In this document: positions 1 through 8,816 of the stretch, one piece after another
Layout of the letters: each line of letters opens with the position of its first letter
How positions within the stretch are numbered: position 1 is the stretch's first letter
Assembly: GCA_963674805.2 (NCBI GenBank)
Contig: CAXXNY010000006.1
Location: 1-64,000 of the forward strand
Direction: 5' to 3'
Length of the DNA: 64,000 nt
DNA from: CALMFG01 sp963674805
Lineage (GTDB): Bacteria > Bacillota > Clostridia > Christensenellales > CALMFG01
Notes under the pieces: model-generated
Seen by the model: only the letters and a program-made list of their open reading frames with translations
What the model was told of the DNA's origin: nothing
Database searches by the model: none
Position numbers and translations under genes: made by a program

Positions 1-1161
1 GCTAGCCGGAATTTGATTTTAGTGGTTATGAAGCTTTTCGGAATCGTACAGACATTGATTTTTTTGGTTGGGCAGATCCATTTTTTCCTGATCCGAATGT
101 ACCTGAAATCATGAAAAAAGGTATATATAATTCGCTTGATACGAATGCCGCACATTATACACTTCCTATTGGGGATATTAAAATGCGTAAGGCTGTTGCT
201 GAAAGAGTCAAAAAAATTAATGAAATTTCTGTAGATCCCAATAAAAATGTTGTGATTACCCAGTGGCTCGGATATAAGTTTTAACTACGCAATGCGGCCT
301 TTCTTGGTTCCTGGAGAAGAAAATGAAGTGTTAATTCCGACACCGTCTTATCCTCATAATTTTCAGGCACCAGCGTTGATGGGGGGGTAAAGCAATTCCG
401 GTGCCTACATTTATTGAGGATAACTATGATCTTAATATTGAAGAATTTAAAAAAACGCTTGACCAATAAAACAAAAATCGTTGCAATGACAAATCCAAAC
501 AATCCCACTACGACAGTATATAAAAAAGAAACATTAGTTAATTTAGCGAAATTTATTATTGAGAATGATTTAATACTTTTTGATTGATCAATGCTTTGAA
601 GATACTGTTTTTGATGGAAATGAGATGTTTAATATAATAAATTATCCGGGCATGTGGGAAAGAACCATTTTAGTAAGCTCATTTTCAAAAGGCATGGGAG
701 TTTGTGGGCTTAGATTGGCCTATATTGTAGCTCATGAAAATATAATGAGTGTTTTACATGCTACTGCGGTGTTTTATATAGGAGCACCAAACACAATGGT
801 GCAGTGGGGAATCATGGCAGCGTTGGAGAATCCTGATTTTATGGAAAAATATCGAAAAGAATTTCAATACCGGGGATTAGCTAGCTATGAGATTATAAAA
901 AACATTCCAAACACTATTTGTGGGGAACCCGAATCATGTTTCTTTTTATGGCTTGATGTGCGTAAACTAGGAACCTCAAGCGAGATCTGTGATTATTTGC
1001 TTCAAGATGCTAAAGTCGCTGTTACAGCAGGGGAAATGTTCGGCCCAGAGGGTAAAAACGGTATCCGTATTGTTTATGGATCAAAATTAGATAGAAAATA
1101 TAGCCTTAATGTGATACGTAGAATAAGAGATTCATTAATGAAGCATCCTAAAAATATTTAG
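1..1161 (+). pseudogene. Broken PLP-dependent class I/II aminotransferase, 5' end outside window
   Basis: Conceptual translation across several frames gives one fold-type I aminotransferase. Recognisable blocks are a segment around HYTLPIGDIKMRKAVAER, the block TNPNNPT, and SSFSKGMGVCGLRLAY with the lysine that binds pyridoxal phosphate. The reading frame must shift near 270, in the seven-G run near 382-388, near 466 and near 583 to join the blocks. Only the last part (from about 586) is open for any length. Each break is a single-base change and the blocks in between are well conserved, so the damage is recent or is a sequencing artefact. The substrate cannot be told. The left end continues beyond the window. 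Confidence 0.8.
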
Positions 1162-1205
1162 TTATAAATTAGACTGTTGTGAAAAAAATATAAAGGAGTA
1201 TGATT

Positions 1206-2589
1206 ATGGAAAACATTTTACCTCTTGTTCCGCCAGTATTAACTTTAATTTTAGCACTGTCAACAAGAAACATTATTTTAGCGTTGGTAATGGGTATTTT
1301 GTCAAGCTCTATCATAGCCAATGGGATTGGATTTATTCCTCCGATTCTTGATAGTTATGTGAAAAGATGGTGTGGTGGGCAATTTTGATATGTTCATTGT
1401 GCTATTTTTACTTGGCCCTATTCTAGCATCAATTAAAACGAGGCGGAGGATTTGAAGGGTTAAGGCAGTTTGCTCAGAGAAGACTTAAGACTGCAAAACA
1501 TACAAAATTTATGACATGGCTTATAGCTGTAATTTTGCGGACTGCTAGGTGATATGAGTATGTCCACGGTTGGAACAGGAGCAATCATGCGACCGGTGGC
1601 GGCATGAATATAAAAATCCCACGTGAGAAGCAGGGGTTTTTATTATCTAGTGTCGGCCCTCCCATGACATCTTTAGTTCCCTATTCGATTTTTATCTTAT
1701 TTTATGGTGGATTAATACAGGGAGTTAATCCGGATTTAAATGGATTTCAGGAGTATATAAAAGCGCTGCCTTTTAATTTTTACGCCAATGATATCAATAA
1801 TTGGAGCACTGCTGATTGCACTCGAAGTTATTCCTGATTTTGGAAAGATGAAAAAATGCGAATTAAGAGCTCAAGACAAAGGAGAACTAATTAGACCTGG
1901 CTCACATCCCATTGAAACTAAAGAATTAGATGAAATGGAAGCAGCCGCCAATGTAAAGCCTAGTGTTTCTACGTTAATTATACCTATGGTTTGTTATGGT
2001 CGGTGGTGTAATCGTAAATTATTTAATTACAGGTATGATATCTATTACTTATCCGGCGTTAATCGCTGCTATGGTTGCGTTGTTCTAATCCAGTTATTCG
2101 TGGGTTTTACAAGGCGAAGGAGATTTTAGGAATAATATTTAGTGGGGTAAAAAGCATGATCCCAATTATTGTAATATTAATTCTAGCATTCTCTTTTGGG
2201 AAAGCAATAGGAGCCATGGCTTTTCGGAAACAATCATTGGATTTGTTCAAGGTGTAAATATGCCACCTGAAATTCTACCAGCTTTGACATTCCTGGCTTG
2301 CTGTGTTGTAGCGTATGCAACAGGAAGTTTAGTTACCAGCACAATCATTTTTGCACCAATAGCGGTTATTTTAGCACCCATTATGGGCGCAAACTTATCA
2401 CTGGTAATTGCAGCAAGCTTAGGCGGATCTATGTATGGCGATCAGTCATCACCGCTTTCAGACATGGTTGTTCAGCCTTCAATGGGGGCAGGTGTTGATG
2501 TTGTGGACTTGGCAGAAGCTCAGTTCTTATATAAGTTTTTATTTGTAGTAATAAAGCATTGTATCTATTCCTTGTGTTTGGCTTTATAG
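1206..2589 (+). pseudogene. Broken Na+/H+ antiporter, NhaC family
   Basis: An AAGGAG ribosome binding site precedes the ATG at 1206. The protein begins MENILPLVPPVLTLILALS and is strongly hydrophobic. The pieces spell an NhaC-type ion antiporter: a GDMSMSTVGTGAIMRPV segment near 1550-1600 and a late block GGSMYGDQSSPLSD followed by SMGAG, the signature transmembrane region of this family. At least six frame changes are needed, for example an extra A near 1355 and near 1435 and missing T residues near 1533 and 1543. The gene follows the broken aminotransferase by 45 bases, suggesting a former two-gene transcript. As written it cannot make a full transporter. Confidence 0.8.
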
Positions 2590-2620
2590 TATAACCCAAA
2601 TAAAAAATATGATTTTGATG

Positions 2621-2655
2621 AGCCCCTACTTCAGTATGTTGTAGGGCTTTTTTAT
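2621..2655 (+). terminator. Rho-independent terminator after the antiporter pseudogene
   Basis: The arms AGCCCcTAC and GTAGGGCT surround a short loop and are followed by a run of T residues. It closes the aminotransferase-antiporter unit. Confidence 0.8.
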
Positions 2656-2693
2656 ATAATTTTTATCGAGTTTTGTTTGGGTGGAATATGTTA

Positions 2694-2753
2694 TATCACA
2701 AATATGTCACGCGTGATTTGTGCGGAACCCTTCAAAGTGGACATTTAAATCAA
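2694..2753. repeat. att-like repeat copy 1 (two TCAC boxes plus tail)
   Basis: The stretch starts with atcacaaatatgtcacg, containing (a)TCAC and TGTCAC boxes 11 bases apart. It goes on with a tail (tttgtg..accc..acatttaaa) that also follows the copy at 4902. Spaced direct repeats of this sort are typical arm-type integrase sites, but that role is inferred. The rest of 2656-3069 holds no gene I can support. Confidence 0.55.
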
Positions 2754-3069
2754 AGAAGATTGGTAATGGCTATTTTACAGCTGTTTATAATTAAGAATTA
2801 CAGGATTGTATTACCGTTGTAAACTTAGAAGTGACTAAAAGTACTTGCTTCGACGGGCGTTTATCTTTACGGGAGAGGGTGACTCTGATATAATCAGGCG
2901 ATAATCACTCCACGAACATTTATGGAAGAGCCGACAATACTTCCAAAAAAAAGAATATGAGGATATGTTGAAAACCATTAACGTATCAAAGAAGCTAAAA
3001 TGATTCTAGAATTATATAATTTTATATTATAAGCTTAAACTTTTTAAAAAGAAAAACAATTCCGAGGTT

Positions 3070-3115
3070 GCCATTTTCGTTCGTCTAGAATAAAATATGT
3101 ACGAACGAAAATGGC
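3070..3115. promoter_or_regulatory. 15-bp perfect inverted repeat upstream of the AbiE pair
   Basis: The arms gccattttcgttcgt (3070-3084) and its exact reverse complement (3101-3115) are separated by 16 bases, ending 13 bases before the AbiEi ATG. AbiEi antitoxins are known to repress their own operon by binding inverted repeats upstream, so this is the probable operator. It could also form an mRNA hairpin near the ribosome binding site. Confidence 0.65.
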
Positions 3116-3128
3116 GGAAGGATATGGT

Positions 3129-3723
3129 ATGGGCAAGAAAGAATTGGTACAACATCTCATTAAAAAAGGGAATGGGGTCTTATTCACGAAGGTGGCTGCA
3201 AATAATAATATTGATAATAAGACATTAAAAAGGTTAAGTGATTCTGGAACAATTGAGAGAATCGGCACATGGTGTATATATTGACCCGATGACGTTAAAG
3301 GATGAGTATTTGATTACCCAATTAAAATGTAGCCGAGGAGTATTTTCCCATGAACCCGCCTTATATCTTCATGATTACTCAGACAGATTGCCTTTCAAGC
3401 TTATGTTAACCATCCCGTCCGGGAGCAATACGAGACTGCTGAAAGACAAAAATAAATATCAATTTTTTTATATTAATCGTAGCTTACATTCAATGGGGAA
3501 GATTTCAATGAAATCACCCCTAGGAAATAATATCAATGTTTATAATATTGAGCGTACAATCTGCGACTGTGTTCGTTCTAAGGATAAGCTTGATATTAAT
3601 CTTGTAACTACAGCTATAAGAGAATATATGCAGAACCCAAATAGAGAATCTACGCATATTTCTTAGATTCATGCTGCCAAAAACTTGAAGGTTGGAAAAG
3701 AAATTAGACAATATTTTAGAGGT
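3129..3723 (+). pseudogene. Frameshifted AbiEi-type antitoxin
   Basis: The ATG at 3129 opens MGKKELVQHLIKKGNGVLFT, and the following DSGTIERI is the winged-helix N-terminus typical of AbiEi antitoxins, including the phrase that continues as AHGVYIDP in the next frame. Breaks lie at the GG of 3264-3265, near 3644 and near 3684. Removing or adding one base at each restores a protein of about 200 residues ending in KEIRQYF. The antitoxin would neutralise the AbiEii toxin just downstream and repress the operon. With these breaks it would stop after about 50 residues. The coupling to an intact toxin makes true loss of this gene surprising. Confidence 0.75.
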
Positions 3724-3729
3724 GCTTTC

Positions 3730-4563
3730 TTGATTATTAAAAATGCAGATCAACTGAAGAGCAAAATTAAAAAGGTTGCCGAAGAAAAAAATATCGACCC
3801 AATAGTACTTTTGCATGGATACATGATGGAAAAGCTTCTTGAACGTATCGCGGTTTCAAAGTATAAAGATTGTTTTATTTTAAAGGGCGGTATGTTGATA
3901 GCGACAATGGTGGGGCAGCATTTAAGAAGCACAATGGATATGGATACAACTCTAAAAAAAATAAAGGCAAGCGAACAAAGTATCCGGGCTATCATGGACG
4001 AAATATTTTTAATTGATTTAAAAGATGATGTTTCTTTTAAAATAATTAAAATTAAAAATATTCATGATATAAGCCAATATGATGATTTTAGAATAACAAT
4101 CCAGGGGATATTTCAGACGATTAAAGTAGGAATAAAAATTGATGTTACAGTTGGCGATTTAATTATTCCAAGAGAAATCGATTATAAGTATCCTTTAATG
4201 TTTGAGGCCAGGACCATAGATATTAAAGCATATAACCTAAACACAATTTTAGCTGAAAAAATCGAATCAATACTTGCAAGAAACATTTCAAATACCAGAG
4301 CAAGAGATTATTATGATGTTTATATTTTGATGAAACAGAATAGTGATAAAATTAAAAAAGGAATCTTGATGAAGGCTATTCATAAGAAAGCTATTGATAG
4401 AGATTCCGAGTCTTTTTTCATAAATCGGGAAAGGTACATTAATGATATCGAGGAAAGCGATTATATCCAAAAAAATTGGAGAAATTACAGAATAAAATAT
4501 CCATATGCTAAGCATATTAAATTTGATGAGATCATGAAAAGCCTAAAAGATTTGCTATGTTAA
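3730..4563 (+). CDS. abiEii: AbiEii-type nucleotidyltransferase toxin (type IV toxin-antitoxin / abortive infection)
   Basis: This 277-residue protein has the COG2253/AbiEii nucleotidyltransferase pattern. ILKGGMLI supplies the glycine-rich part, MDMDTTLK the acidic metal-binding pair, and IDVTVGD the third acidic position. The C-terminal block is LAEKIESILAR...RARDYYDVYIL. AbiEii toxins act as nucleotidyltransferases that stall growth, giving phage defence or element maintenance. I chose the TTG at 3730 because GAGGTG lies 6 bases upstream and because residues before it belong to the antitoxin's C-terminus. The frame is intact while its partner antitoxin is broken. No ATG is available near the start, which is a weakness of the start call. 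Confidence 0.8.
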   Translation: MIIKNADQLKSKIKKVAEEKNIDPIVLLHGYMMEKLLERIAVSKYKDCFILKGGMLIATMVGQHLRSTMDMDTTLKKIKASEQSIRAIMDEIFLIDLKDDVSFKIIKIKNIHDISQYDDFRITIQGIFQTIKVGIKIDVTVGDLIIPREIDYKYPLMFEARTIDIKAYNLNTILAEKIESILARNISNTRARDYYDVYILMKQNSDKIKKGILMKAIHKKAIDRDSESFFINRERYINDIEESDYIQKNWRNYRIKYPYAKHIKFDEIMKSLKDLLC

Positions 4564-4613
4564 ATAGCAAATATCATGTGTTAATTGAAGAAGAAATAGT
4601 TTTTTGAAATCTC

Positions 4614-4632
4614 ATGCCACAAATATGTCACG
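4614..4632. repeat. att-like repeat copy 2
   Basis: The sequence atgccacaaatatgtcacg lies 149 bases upstream of the tRNA-Ser core at 4763. The same arrangement, at 145 bases, is seen at 39723/39868. It is probably an integrase arm site at the right end of an integrated element. Confidence 0.6.
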
Positions 4633-4762
4633 TAACAAACCAAAATCGAGTGGAAACAGGTGGGCACAGGTGGAAACAAAGAGACACGACTTTGCGATTT
4701 TCCCCGCGACAACTGGGCACATATGAAAGCAGGTGGGCATTGGTGGAGGTAAGGTGGCTCAA

Positions 4763-4821
4763 TTGGAAATCGTGTTTACGTGATGAGCGTAACGAGGGTT
4801 CAAATCCCTTCCTCTCTGCCA
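4763..4821 (+). pseudogene. 3' half of a tRNA-Ser gene (element attachment site)
   Basis: From the anticodon loop (TTGGAAA, matching a GGA anticodon) the sequence runs through an anticodon-stem 3' strand. It continues with a long variable arm whose TTACG and CGTAA pair, a T-arm GAGGG-TTCAAAT-CCCTT, an acceptor strand CCTCTCT, discriminator G and encoded CCA. The long variable arm and G73 point to serine. No matching 5' half exists just upstream, so this is a displaced 3' end of the kind left where integrative elements insert in tRNA genes. The first 17 bases recur at 39868. Confidence 0.75.
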
Positions 4822-4837
4822 GAATTCCGCTAGAAAT

Positions 4838-4872
4838 GGGGCTTTTTCGGCACTTTGCCGAGGGAGCCCTTT
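4838..4872 (+). terminator. Terminator following the tRNA-Ser fragment
   Basis: A two-step hairpin pairs GGGCT with AGCCC and, inside it, CGGCA with TGCCG, and is followed by TTT. It would be the original terminator of the tRNA gene. Confidence 0.55.
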
Positions 4873-4901
4873 GCGGTTTTTAGGGGTCAAAAAGGGGCTT
4901 C

Positions 4902-4955
4902 ATGTCACAAATATGTCACATGAGGTTTGTGATGCACCCAGAAAAGAGAACATTT
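4902..4955. repeat. att-like repeat copy 3 (with tail shared with copy 1)
   Basis: atgtcacaaatatgtcaca is followed by a tail resembling that at 2711-2753, including tttgtg, accc and acatttaaa in the same order. It lies between the tRNA-Ser fragment and katG. Confidence 0.6.
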
Positions 4956-4961
4956 AAAGAG

Positions 4962-5004
4962 CATGATATAATAAATTTGCATATAAAAACATGATATAAT
5001 AAAT
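4962..5004 (+). promoter_or_regulatory. Duplicated extended -10 promoter upstream of katG
   Basis: The 15-mer catgatataataaat occurs twice, at 4962-4976 and 4990-5004. Each copy holds TGATATAAT, an exact extended -10 box (TGnTATAAT). No good -35 is seen at 17 bases from either, as expected for extended -10 promoters. The AT-rich repeats could also be PerR- or Fur-type operator half-sites, but the match is not good enough to claim. Confidence 0.5.
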
Positions 5005-5069
5005 ATATTCATTTTGCAGGCATATAGGTAGCCGTAGTAAACCTAAATAATTCGATAAGGAGAAAAGCA

Positions 5070-7261
5070 GTGGGAAATGGAAGATGTCCGGTAACTGGAG
5101 CAACAAGCAAAGGTATGACCGGTGGTGGTACAAGCAATCGGGATTGGTGGCCAAATCAGTTGGATTTAAAGATTTTGCATCAACACGATCGAAAAGGCAA
5201 CCCGATGGAAGAAGATTTTAACTACGCGGAAGAGTTTAAAAAATTAGATTTAAAAGCAGTTAAAAAAGATTTGTATGCATTAATGACAGATTCTCAAGAT
5301 TGGTGGCCAGCAGATTATGGTCATTATGGTCCTCTTTTTATTCGAATGGCATGGCATAGTGCGGGAACTTATCGGGCAGGAGATGGGCGTGGAGGAGCAG
5401 TAACAGGAACACAGCGATTTGCGCCTCTGAACAGTTGGCCGGATAATGTGAATTTAGATAAAGCAAGACGGCTGCTTTGGCCAATTAAACAGAAGTATGG
5501 CAAGAAACTTTCTTGGGCAGATCTAATGATACTGGCAGGCAATTGTGCGCTAGAGTCGATGGGATGCAAGACGTTTGGTTTTGGTGGTGGTCGTGAGGAT
5601 TTGTGGGCGCCCGAAGAGGACATATACTGGGGCTCAGAAGCGGAATGGCTAGGAGACAAACGTTATTCAGGTGAAAGAGATCTTGAGAATCCGTTGGCGG
5701 CAGTACAAATGGGGCTTATTTATGTGAACCCAGAAGGACCGAATGGCAATCCGGATCCTATAGCCTCCGGGATTGACGTAAGAGAAACATTTGCACGTAT
5801 GGCGATGAATGATGAGGAAACTGTCGCACTTATTGCGGGAGGGCACACCTTTGGTAAATGTCACGGTGCAGGTGATGCGGCGCTAGTAGGCCCTGAACCT
5901 GAAGCGGCTGGGCTGGAAGAGATGGGGATGGGCTGGAAAAGCAAGTTTAAATCGGGTAAAGGCGGCGATACGATTGGCAGCGGAATTGAAGGCGCGTGGA
6001 AACCCAATCCAATAAAATGGGATATGGGTTATTTAAAAGTTTTATTTAAGTATGATTGGGAGAAGGTAAAAAGCCCAGCTGGCGCGTTCCAATGGCTGGC
6101 CAAAGATGTAGATGAAAAGGATATGGTTGTAGCGGCGCATGATTCGAATAAAAAAGAGCGCCCTATGATGACGACAGCCGATTTATCTTTAAAGTTTGAC
6201 CCAATTTATAATCCAATCGCAAAGCGCTATTTGGAAAATCCAGATGAATTCGCAGACGCTTTTGCACGAGCGTGGTTTTAAACTAACGCACCGCGACATG
6301 GGACCGACAACTCGATACTTAGGGCCTGAAGTACCGGAAGAACAATTGATTTGGCAAGATCCTATCCCGGTAGCAGATTATACGATGATTGATGAAAAGG
6401 ATGTTGCTGCATTAAAGGATGATATTTTAAAAACAGGGCTTTCTATTGGAGAGCTCGTCAAAACCGCATGGGCATCAGCTTCAACCTATAGAGGTTCTGA
6501 TATGCGCGGTGGTGCCAATGGTGCTAGGATTCGTCTTGAACCGCAAAAAAGCTGGGCAGCGAATGAGCCGAAAGCGCTTGCAAATGCGCTGAAAAAACTT
6601 GAGGATGTTAAAGAAGGATTTAATAGCAAACAGAGCGATAAAAAAGTATCATTGGCTGATATTATTGTGCTCGGCGGATGTGCAGGTATTGAAAAAGCAG
6701 CGAAGAATGCTGGTAACAAAATAGAAGTGCCTTTTAAATCAGGACGCACAGATACAACACAAGATATGACTGATGTAAAATCATTTAACTTATTAGAACC
6801 ATTGGCGGATGGTTTTAGAAATTTTGTCAAAGCAAAATATACATTGAGATCTGAAGAGATGTTGCTGGATAAAGCACAGCTCCTGGGATTAACCGCACCG
6901 GAAATGACTGTTTTAATTGGAGGTATGCGTGTTCTGAACGCAAATTACGGCGGAGAGAAGCACGGTGTGCTCACCGAAAAACCGGAAGCTTTGACCAATG
7001 ATTACTTTGTAAATTTGTTGGATATGCGTACAGCATGGAAGCCAACATCAAAAGAGGAAGAGCTATATGAGGGGCTACGACCGAGCAAGCGGAAAGACAA
7101 AATGGACGGCGACGCGTGTTGACCTAGTCTTTGGTTCAAACTCACAATTAAGAGCTTTATGTGAAGTATATGCCTGCAAAGATGGGAAAGAGAAGTTTAT
7201 AAATGATTTCATTGCCGCTTGGAATAAAGTGATGAATGCGGACAGATTTGATTTAGAATAA
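5070..7261 (+). pseudogene. katG: Catalase-peroxidase KatG, interrupted by two single-base frameshifts
   Basis: This is a bifunctional haem catalase-peroxidase of about 730 residues when the frame is repaired. AAGGAG precedes a GTG start at 5070. The distal haem site RMAWHSAGTYR is near residue 93 and the proximal histidine lies in GGHTFGKCH near residue 260. The C-terminal half ends in WTATRVDLVFGSNSQLRAL. The frame stops at 6279 within TTTT (6276-6279), and removing one T rejoins WF to KLTHRDMGP. A second stop follows the GGGG at 7071-7074, and removing one G restores YEGYDRASGK. Everything else is intact, including all catalytic residues, so either the gene died very recently or these are base-calling errors. 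Confidence 0.9.
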
Positions 7262-7276
7262 GCGATACTTTAGGAT

Positions 7277-7302
7277 AAAGGGATGGTTAGCCATCCCTTT
7301 TT
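7277..7302 (+). terminator. katG terminator
   Basis: AAAGGGATGG, loop ttag, CCATCCCTTT then TT: a perfect 10-bp stem. It rules out the upstream ATG at 7283 as start of the next gene. Confidence 0.85.
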
Positions 7303-7318
7303 CATAAAAAAGGGTGAC

Positions 7319-7753
7319 ATGAAAAAGTCCAACAAAGCGAAAAAGATATTATTTATTGTATTAGGTGTAATCTGCACTAGTCTTGGCGCAGTCGGAGTAG
7401 TTGTTCCGGTGATGCCAACAACCCCCTTTTTATTACTGGCTTCATTTTTCTTTTTAAAGAGCTCTAAAAAACTTCACGGAAAGCTATTAAATACAAAAAT
7501 ACTTGGTGAATATATTTATAATTATCAAACTTATCATGCGATTAAACGAAAAACAAAAATCATTTCTATGGTGGTTCTTTGGGTGACATTAGCAATATCA
7601 GCATATCTGGTTGATTTGGTTTATGTGAGGATTTTTTTATTAGTGGTAGGCATAGCTGTTACGGTGCATCTTGCTTTGATTAAAACGATGGAGAATATAA
7701 AAATAGATAAAAGTGGCGATTATTACTGCCTTAATAAAAGCCATAGAAAATAG
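7319..7753 (+). CDS. DUF454 (YbaN-like) small membrane protein
   Basis: This 144-residue inner membrane protein begins MKKSNKAKKILFIVLGVICTS. The phrase GAVGVVVPVMPTTPFLLLASFFFLKSS is the hallmark of the DUF454/YbaN family. Two to three membrane segments lie at about residues 9-45 and 88-125. The family has no proven function, though it often sits beside haem or oxidative-stress genes, as here between katG and the rubrerythrin unit. The ATG at 7319 was chosen because the earlier in-frame ATG is inside the katG terminator; its ribosome binding site (aaGGGTGac) is weak. A hairpin terminator overlaps its stop codon. Confidence 0.75.
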   Translation: MKKSNKAKKILFIVLGVICTSLGAVGVVVPVMPTTPFLLLASFFFLKSSKKLHGKLLNTKILGEYIYNYQTYHAIKRKTKIISMVVLWVTLAISAYLVDLVYVRIFLLVVGIAVTVHLALIKTMENIKIDKSGDYYCLNKSHRK

Positions 7754-7776
7754 AGCAACTAAATGTTGCTCTATTA
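7751..7776 (+). terminator. Terminator overlapping the DUF454 stop codon
   Basis: TAGAGCAAC, loop taaat, GTTGCTCTA then TT. The first three bases are the stop codon. Confidence 0.6.
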
Positions 7777-7817
7777 AATTTGAAGTGTCTACCTAAACAA
7801 AGGGATGATCTAGTGGA

Positions 7818-8816
7818 CTAGTACTTAATAAATTTGTCACCAGGAACACCACAGATACTGCATTTTTCCGGTACAAACTTTTCAATGTTCCCGCATACAG
7901 GACAAAGATAATAGAAAACTTCTTCTTTGTTGTCCAAGTTTTCTAATGCATCCTGATATAAGCCGGCATGAACTTCTTCGGCCTTCATCGCATATGTAAA
8001 CGACATCACAGCAGCTTTATTGCCTTCTGTTTCTGCCTGGGCAACAAAAGGCGGATACATTTCTTTGTACTCATGCGTTTCACCTGCAACGCCGTCCTTC
8101 AGGTTTTCTGCAGTTGAACCGACTTTACCCGCAACTTCAAAGTGTCTTAATGCATGTAAAGTCTCTGCGTCAGAAGCCGCTTTAAAGAGTTTTGCTGCAT
8201 TAAGATTGCCCTCTTTTTCTGCTTTTTTTGCATAGGCAAGATATTTTCTGTTTGCCTGTGATTCTCCAGCAAAAGCTTCCATCAAATTTTCATAGGTTTT
8301 ATTTTCACTCAACGTATTTTCCTCCTTATTTTCAGACAATAGTTTTAATAGTTTTTCAACGGTTTCTTTCGGGAAACCTTCCGGTTGATCTTGCTTTAAT
8401 AGATCCTTAAGGAAAGTCTGAACGTTTTTACTTTGCGGCAGCATAAAGCCGGCTTCTCTTAATACATCTTCTGCCATCAATTTATTGGACATACTGACGG
8501 CTTTAGCTAATTGCCGCTCTATAGGATTTTTTGATTCGTTGGCAATCCGCTGAGCAATTTGTTCTTGTGCGACTTTGCTTGCCGCAAAATTACGTAGTGA
8601 AGCTTGAACAGCGTTGGTTTTTTTCTGTTGCGGCGGGAAGTCATCCGGAACCAAGGAAATGGCATGGGATGGACATGCATCCACACATGCGCGACAACCA
8701 CTGATACAGGTTTCGACGTCGATTTGTCCATTCTCTGTATCTGTAGCACCGGTTGGGCATACATACAAACAAAGACAGTCTTTGGTGCATAATCTGATAT
8801 TTCTGACTGCGTGCAT
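7818..8816 (-). CDS. Ferredoxin-rubrerythrin fusion protein
   Basis: In this 332-residue protein, residues 1-55 carry cysteine clusters of a 2[4Fe-4S] ferredoxin (CTKDCLCLYVCP and CISGCRACVDACP). A helical linker spans residues 60-165. A complete rubrerythrin follows from about residue 169, with di-iron ligands in LMEAFAGESQANRKY, AETLHALRH and KAEEVHAG. The rubredoxin-like end has CPVCGNIE...CSICG. Rubrerythrins reduce peroxide in anaerobes using electrons from rubredoxin, and the fused ferredoxin could feed them directly. The ATG overlaps the stop of the upstream rubredoxin gene by one base (TAATG), so the two are translationally coupled. A second in-frame start for the rubrerythrin part lies at 8312. 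Confidence 0.85.
   Translation of the reverse strand: MHAVRNIRLCTKDCLCLYVCPTGATDTENGQIDVETCISGCRACVDACPSHAISLVPDDFPPQQKKTNAVQASLRNFAASKVAQEQIAQRIANESKNPIERQLAKAVSMSNKLMAEDVLREAGFMLPQSKNVQTFLKDLLKQDQPEGFPKETVEKLLKLLSENKEENTLSENKTYENLMEAFAGESQANRKYLAYAKKAEKEGNLNAAKLFKAASDAETLHALRHFEVAGKVGSTAENLKDGVAGETHEYKEMYPPFVAQAETEGNKAAVMSFTYAMKAEEVHAGLYQDALENLDNKEEVFYYLCPVCGNIEKFVPEKCSICGVPGDKFIKY
8310..8327 (-). promoter_or_regulatory. Internal in-frame ribosome binding site and TTG start for rubrerythrin alone
   Basis: On the minus strand a perfect AAGGAGG (8321-8327) sits 8 bases before TTG (8312-8310). The frame is the same as the long fusion and yields a 164-residue rubrerythrin beginning with SENKTYENLMEAF after the start, the usual N-terminus of a free-standing rubrerythrin. 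It suggests two products from one gene, or the scar of a recent gene fusion. Confidence 0.6.

Noticed and set aside
4614..4883. Open frame of 89 codons
   Set aside because: It runs through the tRNA-Ser fragment, the att-like repeat and a terminator, with no ribosome binding site or protein-like composition.
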